Shown one piece after another: positions 47,151 to 56,613 of a stretch of 64,000 nucleotides of DNA. Origin of the DNA: Margaritispora aquatica (lineage: Eukaryota > Ascomycota > Leotiomycetes > Helotiales > Discinellaceae); the NCBI GenBank assembly GCA_007644065.1, contig VJWN01000010.1, forward strand, positions 1,673,105 to 1,737,104, in the 5' to 3' direction. The number at the start of each line of letters is the position of its first letter. Position 1 is the stretch's first letter. The notes under the pieces were generated by a model. The model saw only the letters and a program-made list of their open reading frames with translations, was not told where the DNA came from and made no database searches. The position numbers and the translations under genes are program-made.

Positions 47151-48263
47151 CTACAACTTCGCAGCCTGCGCCTCAAACTCCTTGCTAAACGCCCAAGTGG
47201 TATATCCCTCTGCCTGCTTCGCATTATAAAACTTTGACCTATCATATGGCGTGAATGGTACGCCCTCCTTAACCCTAAACACCAAATCCGGGTTGGAAAT
47301 GAAGTACCGTCCAAACACAATCACAATGTTCTGGTTCTTGTACTCCTCGTCCGCAGCTGTCTTCGCCGACTCAGCAGTGAAGCCACCAGCCAGAAGGACA
47401 GGGCTCTGGTTATCCCACAGGTCGACGAGGAAGTTGACGCCTTCTGTTTGCTCAACATCTGCGTTGCCTGATATCCGCGACTCGACCAAGTGCACGAAAG
47501 CGAGGTTGAGCTTCTTGAGTTCCGTGGCGAGATAGGTGAATTGCGGCTTAGGGTCTGCCATCTTCATGCCTTGGAAGTCGGAGTATGGCGATAGTCTGAT
47601 ACCAGTCTTGTCAGCACCGATGGCTGCAACGACAGCCTTAGAGACTGCAATGGCGAATGCAGCTCTCTTCTCGACGCTTCCTCCCCAGGCATCGGTCCTG
47701 TCGTTGGAGACATCTTGTGTGAATTGATCGATCAAGTATCCGTTTGCGCCGTGAATCTCAACACCATCGAACCCAGCTTCCACTGCATTCTTGGCTGCTT
47801 GTTCATAGAAGCCAATGTACTCCTTGATCTCAGCGTCCGTCAAGGCAGTCGGCGTAGCACCACCCTCAAATGGAATATTGCTAGCGCTGACAACCTTCGC
47901 ATCGTCGCCCAGCTCCTTCTTCAGCACCGCAGGTGACGCAGCTCTGCCTAATGCCCACAGCTGCAAGTAGATGAATGACTTCTTTTCGTGCACTGCATCG
48001 GTGACTTTCTTCCAGCTGGCGATTTGCTCCTTGTTGTAGATTCCTGGGGCATTATCATAGCCTCCTGCTTGAGGTGCGATGAAGGTGGCCTCAGTAATGA
48101 GGACAGTGCCTGGGACTGAGGCACGCTGAGCGTAGTATTCTGCTACCATTGGGAGGGGAACATGGTTGTCGTCTGCGCGGAATCTTGTCAATGGGGCCAT
48201 TGCAATTCTGTTCTGCAATTCGACCCGGCCGAACTTGAGGGGCTTGAAGAGGTTGGATGCCAT
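47151..48263 (-). CDS. Old Yellow Enzyme family NADPH:flavin oxidoreductase
   Basis: This is a 370-residue single-exon FMN enzyme of the OYE/12-oxophytodienoate reductase family, which reduces activated C=C bonds with NAD(P)H. FMN and substrate residues are present: MAPLTR (P24, T26), the LQLWALGR segment (Q101, W103), the substrate-binding pair H171 and N174 with Y176 as proton donor in HGANGYLIDQF, R223 in GIRLSPY, and the phosphate-binding GRYFISNPDL near the C-terminus. Length fits the family. The start at 48263 (MASNLFKPLKFG) matches the usual beginning of the barrel. The physiological substrate cannot be read from sequence. Fungal relatives range from stress-response reductases to tailoring enzymes such as those of ergot alkaloid pathways; no secondary-metabolite partner lies next to it. 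Confidence 0.95.
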   Translation of the reverse strand: MASNLFKPLKFGRVELQNRIAMAPLTRFRADDNHVPLPMVAEYYAQRASVPGTVLITEATFIAPQAGGYDNAPGIYNKEQIASWKKVTDAVHEKKSFIYLQLWALGRAASPAVLKKELGDDAKVVSASNIPFEGGATPTALTDAEIKEYIGFYEQAAKNAVEAGFDGVEIHGANGYLIDQFTQDVSNDRTDAWGGSVEKRAAFAIAVSKAVVAAIGADKTGIRLSPYSDFQGMKMADPKPQFTYLATELKKLNLAFVHLVESRISGNADVEQTEGVNFLVDLWDNQSPVLLAGGFTAESAKTAADEEYKNQNIVIVFGRYFISNPDLVFRVKEGVPFTPYDRSKFYNAKQAEGYTTWAFSKEFEAQAAKL

Positions 48264-50836
48264 TGCTGCGAGTGTAGTTTTCGGTTTGCTTGAATAGTGA
48301 AGTAGAGTAGGAAGAGGTAGGCTTGGAGAGATGGTATGTTGTGTATGAGAAAACGATGGAGGGGCAAGAGGGGGTTATATACGAGTACTGCACCTGCACC
48401 TACCAGGGTTTCTATTGCCATTTACGGATCATGATGCGACATCAAAGTCGATGGCCGTGTCCGTTCTCATTGTTCAGCATCTCTTTCGGATATGCTGAAT
48501 AATTCAAGGAGATAAAATCAGAACCTCCCTTAAAATGCTAGCCACTTAAAAGCCAGACATGTTTCGTGGTAGAGGGAAGAGGCGTACAACATTGTCAAGA
48601 TTTGGGTGAAGAAGTGGTTCAGGATTTGTAATCCAGCCGGGTGGGGTTCAATGCTAAAATGCCGAACGATGATGACGTTATTTTCGAGCTTTTCAGACAG
48701 GCGGCCGCCGCTTGAATCTCGGCTAGAAAGCTTATGCCGAGGCTAACATCACTTTAATTGAACCTTCTCTGATTTCTCTCCCTTAACCGAGTCAGGATGA
48801 GATTTTGGTCGCCGATTTTGTATTACATGAGACTCGGGAAGATTACTGATTTCTCGGAGCGTTTGAGCTTGAAACCCTGGTGTCACCATATACCAATTAC
48901 GAATCTACCTCCATTTGTTTTTAGAAAAACACTTCCCTTTCGAGAACCTTCCAATCAAGAAACCAGAAGGTCAACTGTCGACTGTGGAAATGGGTTGATG
49001 CGATGCAGCGCTGTCTTGATATCTACACATGGTATACACGCTCTCGGGAGTCAGATGTTGATTCAACATCAGACATCTGCGAGGCTATGATTGAGCCGCT
49101 CTAAGGGTGGCGATCCCATACTGAATCAGATATGTCCGCTCAAGCTGTCCACACGAACTGGGCTTTGAGGGAACAGGCCCCCTTTTACTGGCAGAAATAT
49201 TTGATGTTTTGAAATGTACCTTACGAATCTATAAGCGAGGATCTGTATCGTATGTCCTTCGTTTCTCTTATTTTGAGTCATGCGTTGTCGTTGCGGACCC
49301 TGGAGCTTGATTGGCGTGTGCTGGTGAATAGGAGCTTTCAAGGATATAGGTGGTGTGTTCTAATTGCAACGCAGCTCGTGTTCGGACCTTAAGCTCTCTC
49401 TGCTCGATGCATTTTTTTATTGGATGGCCATCGTTGTAAGCAAGAAATCTTTTCATTAGCCTTGCCTTGATGTTCTGAGCAGCTGCTCTAGACCTAAATC
49501 ACCACACGGAATCCACCTGATTATTGCAAAGAGGCTATGGTAAAGTATTGTCAAATAGAAGGGATAAATCGACTTGTATGCCTTGTGACGACAGCTGTTC
49601 TGAAGTGGTTAGGGGTAGTACCATTGTGGTGATATTATAAACCCAAAATATATCGAAAGGATGATGTTATATTCCAATGCTTTGCAGTATTTGGTGTACA
49701 CTGCGTATATACTTTCATCACAATCGCCAAAAACGATCTTGATTCCTGTTTGGAGGCTTATTCGCCATTCCAGCTCCCAAAACATTGCTACTAAACCTAC
49801 CTCACATTACCTACCTATGAAGCACACGATAGCTCAATCATTAATTGCATAGCGTCATTGTGCTGAACGCTCAGTACCTAATAGTTTCACTGGCCATAAC
49901 TTTTCATATGATATCGAACAATATCATCTTTTCGAATTCGAGATCAAGGTAGAATCTACGCATGGGATAACACCCGAATTTAAGAGCTTGCACGAGAATT
50001 GGGGGACATGTAGCTTCTTCTAATGAGTCAGCGACACATTGCTGCATATTGTGTGAAGAAAAACCTCTAGTCAGAACGCGTATCGCTACGGATCCCGTGG
50101 AACTAGGAAGCTTAGCGAGAACAAAGTATGCGACATTGAGGGTCAAGACAAGTAGCAGCTTCACTTTGGTAATTTGATGAGATTACATACTCGTATAGTG
50201 ATTTAAGCCATTATTTTGAATTGGATACATACTTAAAATTTCAAGAAATTGGCTTCAAGTGTTGGTGAATCTTGAGCAGCAGGTCAATGTTTGAACACTT
50301 TGTGAGTTCCTGTTTGAATTGAAGCGAGAACATGATGATGCTTTTTGTGGAGATGTTCTATTCAAAGAACATTTGAAACCAGTAATCAAATGCTAAAATA
50401 ACTAAGTTTCTGGAATTATACGTGAAGTAGAGAGAGACAGAGAGTTGATGTTAAAATATTCTGCGGCCCATAACTCAGTATATCATGTGACCTGGAGAAC
50501 TAGACAGATAACGTCTTAGCGTTTGTGAGCTCAACCAATGTGTGGCTCCCAAATAGTCTTTGCCGAGACTCCTTACATAACCTGGAGCCGTCAGCCTCAG
50601 CCCCGATCAACCTCGTATTTTTGCACTCACTTCATCTCAATCTCATTCCATTTCAACGTCTCATCTTGATACTTTCCTTTCTTTTGCTTTCTGTGTTTCT
50701 TTCTCAATAAACGAACATATCTCCTTTGATACTTCCTTTGAGCCTCAACGCGCTGGCTTTTGAATGCCATTCCCCTGGTTGATATGGACCTTCTCCGGTT
50801 ACCCCTGATTATCTTACACAACTCCACAGCACCAAA
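48264..50836. other. Gene-free stretch
   Basis: These 2.6 kb lie between divergent genes, so both promoters are here. The only frames present are short and lack motifs. AT-rich parts lie around 50200-50480. No RNA gene or repeat family was recognised. Confidence 0.55.
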
Positions 50837-52293
50837 ATGGCACTTATTTCCCGCTCGTTCCGCCGGAGATTCCTCCGCCCGCGGATTATTATACTCACCT
50901 TCGCACTCATCCTGTTCATAGACGCCTATATGCTCCTCTCTCATCGACCATCACCCATCCGAACTAGTACTCTCACGCCCCACCTCGCTTCACAGAAGAT
51001 ATACATCGCTTCAATAAACCGAAATTCAGAGTATATGCTACGTCTCTACTGGTCAGCCGCTCTCCTCAAATTAGTTACCGAGCTGGGACCCCAAAATGTC
51101 TTCGTGTCGATCTTTGAATCGGGATCACAAGAGGACACTAAGGGTGCATTGAAAGAGTTAGAGGAAGAGTTGAAGAAACTGGGTGTTGAAAATCGCATTC
51201 TACTTGGGATGACGACCGAGGAGCAGTTTAAGGAATTAGCAAATGTGCCTGGTCCAGATGAAGATAGGACAGGATGGATTTTCACAGGAAGAAATGTGAC
51301 AGGGTGGGAAGTCAGGCGCATTCCGTATCTAGCGAAGCTAAGGAACAAAGTTATGGAGCCGCTTCTTGAGATGGAGCATAGGAGGAAGTTTGATAAGGTG
51401 TTGTGGATTAATGATATCGTTTTTACTGTAAGCTTCTTCTGTCTCTGATTGCGACGCATCCTGACCACGGCCCATAGACTGAGGATGTCACCACACTGCT
51501 GTCGACTCGAGACGGTGATTATACAGCAGCATGCGCATTGGACTTCTCCAAAAGTGCAGAAACATAGTTTGTTGCTCATTTACCACTTTCAGCGCCATTA
51601 CTAACACCATTTAGCTACGACACTTTCGCCCTCCGCGACTCCTCAGGATTCAAAACATCCACCCTAACCTACCCCTATTTCCACTCCGCCTCGTCCCGCC
51701 ACGCTCTCGCAAATCTCCAGCCCATTCCCGTATCTACCTGCTGGAACGGTTTGATCTCCATGTCCGCCTCCTCCTTCTACCCCACCCCCGCCTCCTCATT
51801 CAACGCCCTCGCTCGCCCTGGCCTCAAATTCCGCGGCATCCCCGACTCGCTCGCCAAATTACACCTCGAGGGCAGCGAATGCTGCCTCATCCACTCTGAT
51901 GTGCGGAACGCCCTTAAGCCTTCCGAGCACAGAGGTGTCTGGCTCAACCCTAACGTGCGCGTCGCGTTTAACGCGACGACATACAGCAAGGTAAACGGCG
52001 GCGCGCTCGTCAAATCCTCTGCGTTCGATGTCGTGGATCAGGGACCAGAGTTGGGAAAGGGTGTGTGGCCGCCAAACGGAGAGATTTGGAGGGGTGTGTG
52101 GGCGAATCGCTATGCGAGGTGGACGGGGTGGGTGCGAAGTTGGAGTGAGGAGAAGGTAGTTAGGAGGAGAGTGGAGAGGTGGATTGAGACGGGGAAGAAC
52201 CTAAAGCCTGTGGAGGAGAGATGGGAGGTGGGCATGGAATGTTTGGTGAATGAGATGCAGGTTCTGTATGAAAATGGGTGGCAGCACGTTTGA
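50837..52293 (+). CDS. GT69 CAP59/CMT1-type alpha-1,3-mannosyltransferase-like protein
   Basis: There are three exons: 50837-51427, 51478-51566 and 51615-52293, giving 452 residues. Intron 2 must use the GTTTGT donor at 51567; an earlier GTGCAG would break the frame, while this one restores the family string YYDTFALRDS. The protein has a short basic cytoplasmic N-terminus (RRRFLRPR), one signal-anchor helix (about residues 17-34) and a lumenal catalytic part, a type II Golgi layout. Family motifs are LWINDIVFTTED (about 190-201, the metal/nucleotide region), CALDFS, YYDTFALRD, a CWNG turn and SECCLIHSDV. Cryptococcal CMT1 transfers mannose in alpha-1,3 linkage and CAP59 is needed for capsule. 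Filamentous-fungal members are mostly uncharacterised, probably acting in wall or glycolipid mannan. Confidence 0.9.
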
Positions 52294-52936
52294 TTTGCTG
52301 GTTAGTAATTAAAAAAAAGCATAAGTTCTATAGATTAAAACTTATTATGCCACAAACCAAGCCACTGCTAGACCTAGAAATCTGCACCGGTTGTCTCGAG
52401 TAGGCCCTCGGTCTCAATAGTCTTTTCAATATCCAGCTCCGGCATCACTAAACCTACGTATCTCTTTCGCTCGCTATGACCCTCGAAGCTAGATCATCGC
52501 ATAGCAATACTCAAAGCTTGAGGTATTCCGCTATCTCTCTAGCCATCTTGATATTCAGGTAAGAGGGCTATAAGTCCAGTCCATTATCAATTAATTCCGC
52601 GATTGGGTAGGGACTTAAGGCAATGTTTTGTTGCATATCGCGTGCTGTTCTCCTTCGATGTGTCGTTCTGTGCACACTTCCGATTGGTCACGGGTAGGAT
52701 GGAGAGTGCTTAGGTGATTCAATGGTTTGTTGCAAAACTACGTTCTGGGTGGTATCATGCCAGGTTGTTTAAGACTGCAAAAATTAAAGTACTAAACAAT
52801 TGAATAGAATTGAGAACAGATATATAGAAAGTAATTACTGTGTATCCATGCCTTACTCTTTCCATGGAATACCACATGTACATCACTGCGAGTAAGCGAA
52901 CGAGCCCAAACCCACCACCCAAATCCCTATCTCTAC
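52294..52936. other. Convergent 3' region
   Basis: It lies between the 3' ends of the GT69 gene and the quinate dehydrogenase-like gene. No gene or structured element is seen. Confidence 0.6.
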
Positions 52937-53998
52937 CTAGAAATTAATAGCCGTACTCCTCTCCGCCTCCCTCCTCAAAATCTCCCACGCCTCTTCCACA
53001 GGAACCTTCCCTACCCCTTTCTCCTCACCAGCACCAACCCACAAGCGCCACTGCTCCTCAATCTGCCACCCAATCACACCCGTGCCATCCACAACCTCCC
53101 AGCCCTTCTCCCGCGCCAACTTCAGCGTCCGCGTATTCCGCGGCTTGAAGCACATATCCAACAACACTCCCTTGTCCCCCTCTTCACCACGAGACAAAAC
53201 CGCACTCAAGATCTCCCAACACAGCTTCTCCTCTGCACTCACAGGCTCGAAATCAGGCACCGTGCCAACGATATACTGCGGCGTCCGTATCTCCGGTCCT
53301 GGCAACGCAGTGAGGTGCGTGAGTTTCGGCCTCTTGCGCATAGAATCTGGGACTGCGGTCGTGGTTTCGTACGCGGTTGTTGAGTCGATGAGGGCCTCGA
53401 CTTCGGAGGCGTCTCGATTGATGATATAGATCTCCTCACAACCGAGGGAGATGAAAAGCGCGTAGACAGCTGCTCTGGAGGCGCCGCCTGCGCCGATGAT
53501 CATCCCCACTTTAGCCTCCCCCTTCACTTCAGAAGAAGGAGTAGCAGTCTTCCGCCTCGCCTCCAGCGCCTTCTCGCCCTGAACCAAACATCCCTTCACA
53601 CCTCTCCAATCAGTATTACTGCCCTTCAACCTTGCCTCCGGCGTCAAGAAAACATTATTACACGCACCCAGCAGCGTGACCAATGGATCCACTTCGTCTA
53701 ACAAGGGGATGATGGCCGTCTTGTAAGGCATGGTCACGACGCCGCCGAGGAAATCGGGGGCGCGAAAGAGCGACATGGCGGTGGAGAGGGTGGGACATTC
53801 GGCGTTGGTGAATGAGGGTGAGGGGGTGAGCGTGGGGAAGAGCGTGCGCGCGATGTGCATGTGCATTGGGGGTGCAATGGAGTGCGTCACGTGTATTCCG
53901 GCGAGATAGAGCTTTGTTCGGGGGTGGGTGGTTGAGAGGGAGGTGGGTGTTAGGGTAGTGAGTGGTGTTTCTGTGGCGGTTGTTGTAGTTGAAGCCAT
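52937..53998 (-). CDS. qutB: Quinate/shikimate 5-dehydrogenase (QutB/QA-3 type)
   Basis: This is a 353-residue single-exon member of the shikimate dehydrogenase fold. Substrate side: HSIAPPMHMHIA (about 57-68, the SxS loop with Ala in the third position, as in QA-3-like enzymes), GGVVTMPYKTAI with the catalytic Lys, ACNNVF, and SNTDWRG with the catalytic Asp. Cofactor side: GAGGASRAAVYAL (the Rossmann glycine loop) and IINRDASE, whose acidic residue after NR suggests NAD rather than NADP use. The ATG at 53998 (MASTTTTATE) is preferred; the frame extends 30 codons further, but that part reads as leader sequence. It lies next to a second dehydrogenase and near qutA- and qutR-like genes, which supports the first step of quinate breakdown (quinate to 3-dehydroquinate). 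The exact substrate preference is inferred. Confidence 0.85.
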   Translation of the reverse strand: MASTTTTATETPLTTLTPTSLSTTHPRTKLYLAGIHVTHSIAPPMHMHIARTLFPTLTPSPSFTNAECPTLSTAMSLFRAPDFLGGVVTMPYKTAIIPLLDEVDPLVTLLGACNNVFLTPEARLKGSNTDWRGVKGCLVQGEKALEARRKTATPSSEVKGEAKVGMIIGAGGASRAAVYALFISLGCEEIYIINRDASEVEALIDSTTAYETTTAVPDSMRKRPKLTHLTALPGPEIRTPQYIVGTVPDFEPVSAEEKLCWEILSAVLSRGEEGDKGVLLDMCFKPRNTRTLKLAREKGWEVVDGTGVIGWQIEEQWRLWVGAGEEKGVGKVPVEEAWEILRREAERSTAINF

Positions 53999-54450
53999 GG
54001 TGATTAAGTTGGAGTTTCCCTGACTGAGAACGGATATGTAGGTAATGTGTGAGATGATGAAGAATATCCAGAATGAGGATGAGGACAAGACGAGATATAG
54101 TGAGGACTTGTCTTGATATGAGAGCTTGAGTTGCGGTTTTGTGTTAGGATGTAGCTGTGAAGTGACTGGCTGGAACGTTCGTTCCTTCGCTTAGCTCCGG
54201 GAAAGTGCTTTCCCAGAACGATCCCCATACCCCTCACTGTAAGACTTACAAGTGTCTGGCCAAACCAAACACTTGCAATCTGTAGGTTTTGATGCCAACC
54301 AACGGTAATCCGGCTAACGAGTATTCTTACAGGCTAAGTTTAGTCGTTTGAGATACAACCACTGATCACATGCAATGAACACTTGATTACATAGGTAAAG
54401 TTGAAGGTTAAGCAGCTGTAATTCTATACGACACTTCTCAATCGTGACTA
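53999..54450. promoter_or_regulatory. Spacer and promoter of the quinate dehydrogenase-like gene
   Basis: These 452 bp lie between two genes on the same strand and hold the promoter of the left gene and the 3' end of the right one. I found no clear GGATAA-type QutA palindrome. Confidence 0.5.
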
Positions 54451-55338
54451 CTACAGTTTCCCCGGATTCTTAATCTCAGCCTCCTTCTTCGCATCAGCTT
54501 TCTCCAACTCGCTAGTCATAAACGCCTTCGGCGCAGGCATTCCCAACCACAGTTCACTCTGGTCAAAAGCCTGCTCCAGCAAGACCTCAATACCCATAAT
54601 CCTAATCCATCCCTCATGCCTTTTTGCGACCTTCAAAAGCGGTGTCTGGCGCGGCTTGTAAGCCATTTCCACACAAATGCCTTGCTCGCGCATAAAAAGT
54701 GCGTCCGGGAAATAATCTGTGCCGGTTTGGTCTGCTGGGATCGTGCCGATGATAATATCTGGTCTTTCATTGACTTCGGCAAGGGTTGAGAACACGGTGA
54801 TGTGGAACAGAAGTGCGTAATCTGCTGCAATTTTCTCGGCTTTTGAGCGTGTTCGGTTCACCATCATGATCTTCTTGATTCCAAGGTGATGAAGAGCATA
54901 CAAAGCCGCTCTTGATGCACCGCCTGCTCCGATTACGAGACCAGTTGTTGCACGACCTATAATTCCAGTGCCTTTAGATTTGAGGCAGACGACAAGACCG
55001 CTCCAGTCTGTGTTGTACCCTGTGATCTGCCGCTCGCTGGAACCGAGTGCCGGTGGTGATGGGACGAGAGTATTCACAGCTCCAATTTGCTGTGCATGCG
55101 AGGACACTGACGTACACAATTTGGAGATCAACAATTTGTGTGGCATTGTAACGCTCGCTCCACCGAAATCTGGAGATGAAATGATCTTTGCCAGCTCATC
55201 AACTGTCTCCGTCTCTAGGATTTCATAGGTGTGAGGCAGAGAATGATGCTTGAACGCAGCGCTATGAATAGTTGGCGACATGCTAAATGATATCCCTTGA
55301 CCAAAGATATAGAACTTCTTGGCCTGAGGTGTAGCCAT
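54451..55338 (-). CDS. Shikimate dehydrogenase-like protein, second copy
   Basis: This is a 295-residue single-exon protein. The ATG at 55338 (MATPQAKKFYIFG) is used; the longer frame begins with TTG. Motifs are complete: FSMSPTIHSAAF (true SxS substrate loop), GGASVTMPHKLLI with the catalytic Lys, IGAVNTLV, YNTDWSG with the catalytic Asp, GAGGASRAALYAL for the cofactor, MVNRTRSKAEK (Thr and Arg after NR favour NADP) and MAYKPRQTPLL. It is closer in motif style to the C-terminal domain of AROM and of the repressor 4 kb away than to the QutB-type neighbour. Fungi make aromatic acids through AROM, so a stand-alone copy beside quinate regulators is probably catabolic or acts on another polyol acid; that is inference. 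It is divergent from the SnoaL-like gene. Confidence 0.88.
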   Translation of the reverse strand: MATPQAKKFYIFGQGISFSMSPTIHSAAFKHHSLPHTYEILETETVDELAKIISSPDFGGASVTMPHKLLISKLCTSVSSHAQQIGAVNTLVPSPPALGSSERQITGYNTDWSGLVVCLKSKGTGIIGRATTGLVIGAGGASRAALYALHHLGIKKIMMVNRTRSKAEKIAADYALLFHITVFSTLAEVNERPDIIIGTIPADQTGTDYFPDALFMREQGICVEMAYKPRQTPLLKVAKRHEGWIRIMGIEVLLEQAFDQSELWLGMPAPKAFMTSELEKADAKKEAEIKNPGKL

Positions 55339-55732
55339 CGTGAATTTGGTCTGCAAATGTGGGGGTACAAAAGGTCTAATTCTGAGTGATTGATGTCCAA
55401 ATTCGGAGAGATGATATTCAAATACAAATCGATGTGCACTACCTCTAAGCTAAGCAAGTTCTTCGTCCTCCCAAATAATGCCACGAGTGTTGTATTCCTG
55501 TACTGCATTTCCACGTCTAAGGAAACGAGGCGAGTCTCTCGGCAGAAGACATTCCCATAAAAGTGGGTCTCGCGGATGCCCCATCCGAGCTGGTTGTTGG
55601 TGTGTCCCAAATGCTGCACGATGCAACGGATTGAGCATACCCGTGATCAGGAACTAGAGACCATAACTTGAGCTCTCTGATCCGATTTTGCCTCAAATAC
55701 GACTGTCGCAACCTCCATTTGGTGCAAGAAAT
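55339..55732. promoter_or_regulatory. Divergent promoter, shikimate dehydrogenase-like / SnoaL-like
   Basis: There are 394 bp between divergent starts, compatible with co-regulation of the pair. No defined activator site is recognised. Confidence 0.6.
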
Positions 55733-56500
55733 ATGTCTGACCTACACTCTCTGCCAGTTGGCTCCAGGCCAGGTAATGCCATTCGTAACAATGGTCCCGA
55801 TGATCTTGCATTTGAACGATTCAAGCTTCGTGAACTTGCTGAAGGATGGCCTTGCTACCGGTAGGGGTTCCGAAATTCAAAATTAAAACTGATTGGCTAA
55901 AATATAAAAAGCGATGCATGCGAGTGGGAGAATCTGGAGTCCATCTTCCATCCAACTGCGCATATTTACACCACATGGACTGGTCGAACCCACTATCTCG
56001 ACTTCATCAAAGGCTCTCAAGCTGGCATGGATAAGGGGGCGTTTATCATGCACCGCTGCCATGGTGTAACTACTGATATTGCACCCGATGGACTGCGAGC
56101 CGTGACGAAGATGAAAGCTACTATTACACAGCGATTCAACCTTCAAGGATGCGAGGTAGATGCTGAATCAGACTGCCGATTTTGTTTCTTCTGGCAGAAA
56201 GAGTCGGAGGGGGAGTTGAAAGGCGAGTGGCGAGCTCGTTTTGTGCGGCATTGGTACGAGAAGGATAAACTGATTTGTGTGGATCCGAGAAGAATTCCTC
56301 AGCTGGATGATGCGAAGCTGGAGGAATTTCCGACGGGATATAAGTATCTTGCATACTGCCAAGAAGAGACGATGGGCGTGAAGGTCATGTTAGACATGCC
56401 AGGACATCGCCGTGAACCCGATACAGCGAGTGGTAAGAAGCATGACTTGCTGTATTGGCAGTGTAAAAATTGGGTAGAAGGTGAAGAGGTTGATATATAG
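55733..56500 (+). CDS. SnoaL-like domain protein
   Basis: Exon 1 is 55733-55860, the intron is 55861-55911 (GTAGGG donor, GGCTAAAA branch-like site, AAAAG acceptor), and exon 2 is 55912-56500, giving 238 residues. Splicing joins [10 protein letters not shown] to [16 protein letters not shown], producing the typical opening helices of a SnoaL/NTF2-like alpha+beta barrel (about 28-65), followed by [18 protein letters not shown] and a long sheet region. SnoaL-like folds include cyclases, isomerases, dehydratases and proteins with no enzyme activity, so the reaction is open. It diverges from the shikimate dehydrogenase-like gene and ends 113 bp from the activator gene, so it is embedded in the quinate group. 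That placement suggests a substrate such as a quinate or shikimate derivative, without proof. Confidence 0.82.
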
Positions 56501-56613
56501 AAATACGATTGACAATGAAACATGTATAAAAACTCTTGAACGGAACATTTGAGATGTCACTGACTTGCGTCAGCTCGGAGTAATCATGGTTCGAAGAGAT
56601 AGAGTATTTGATT

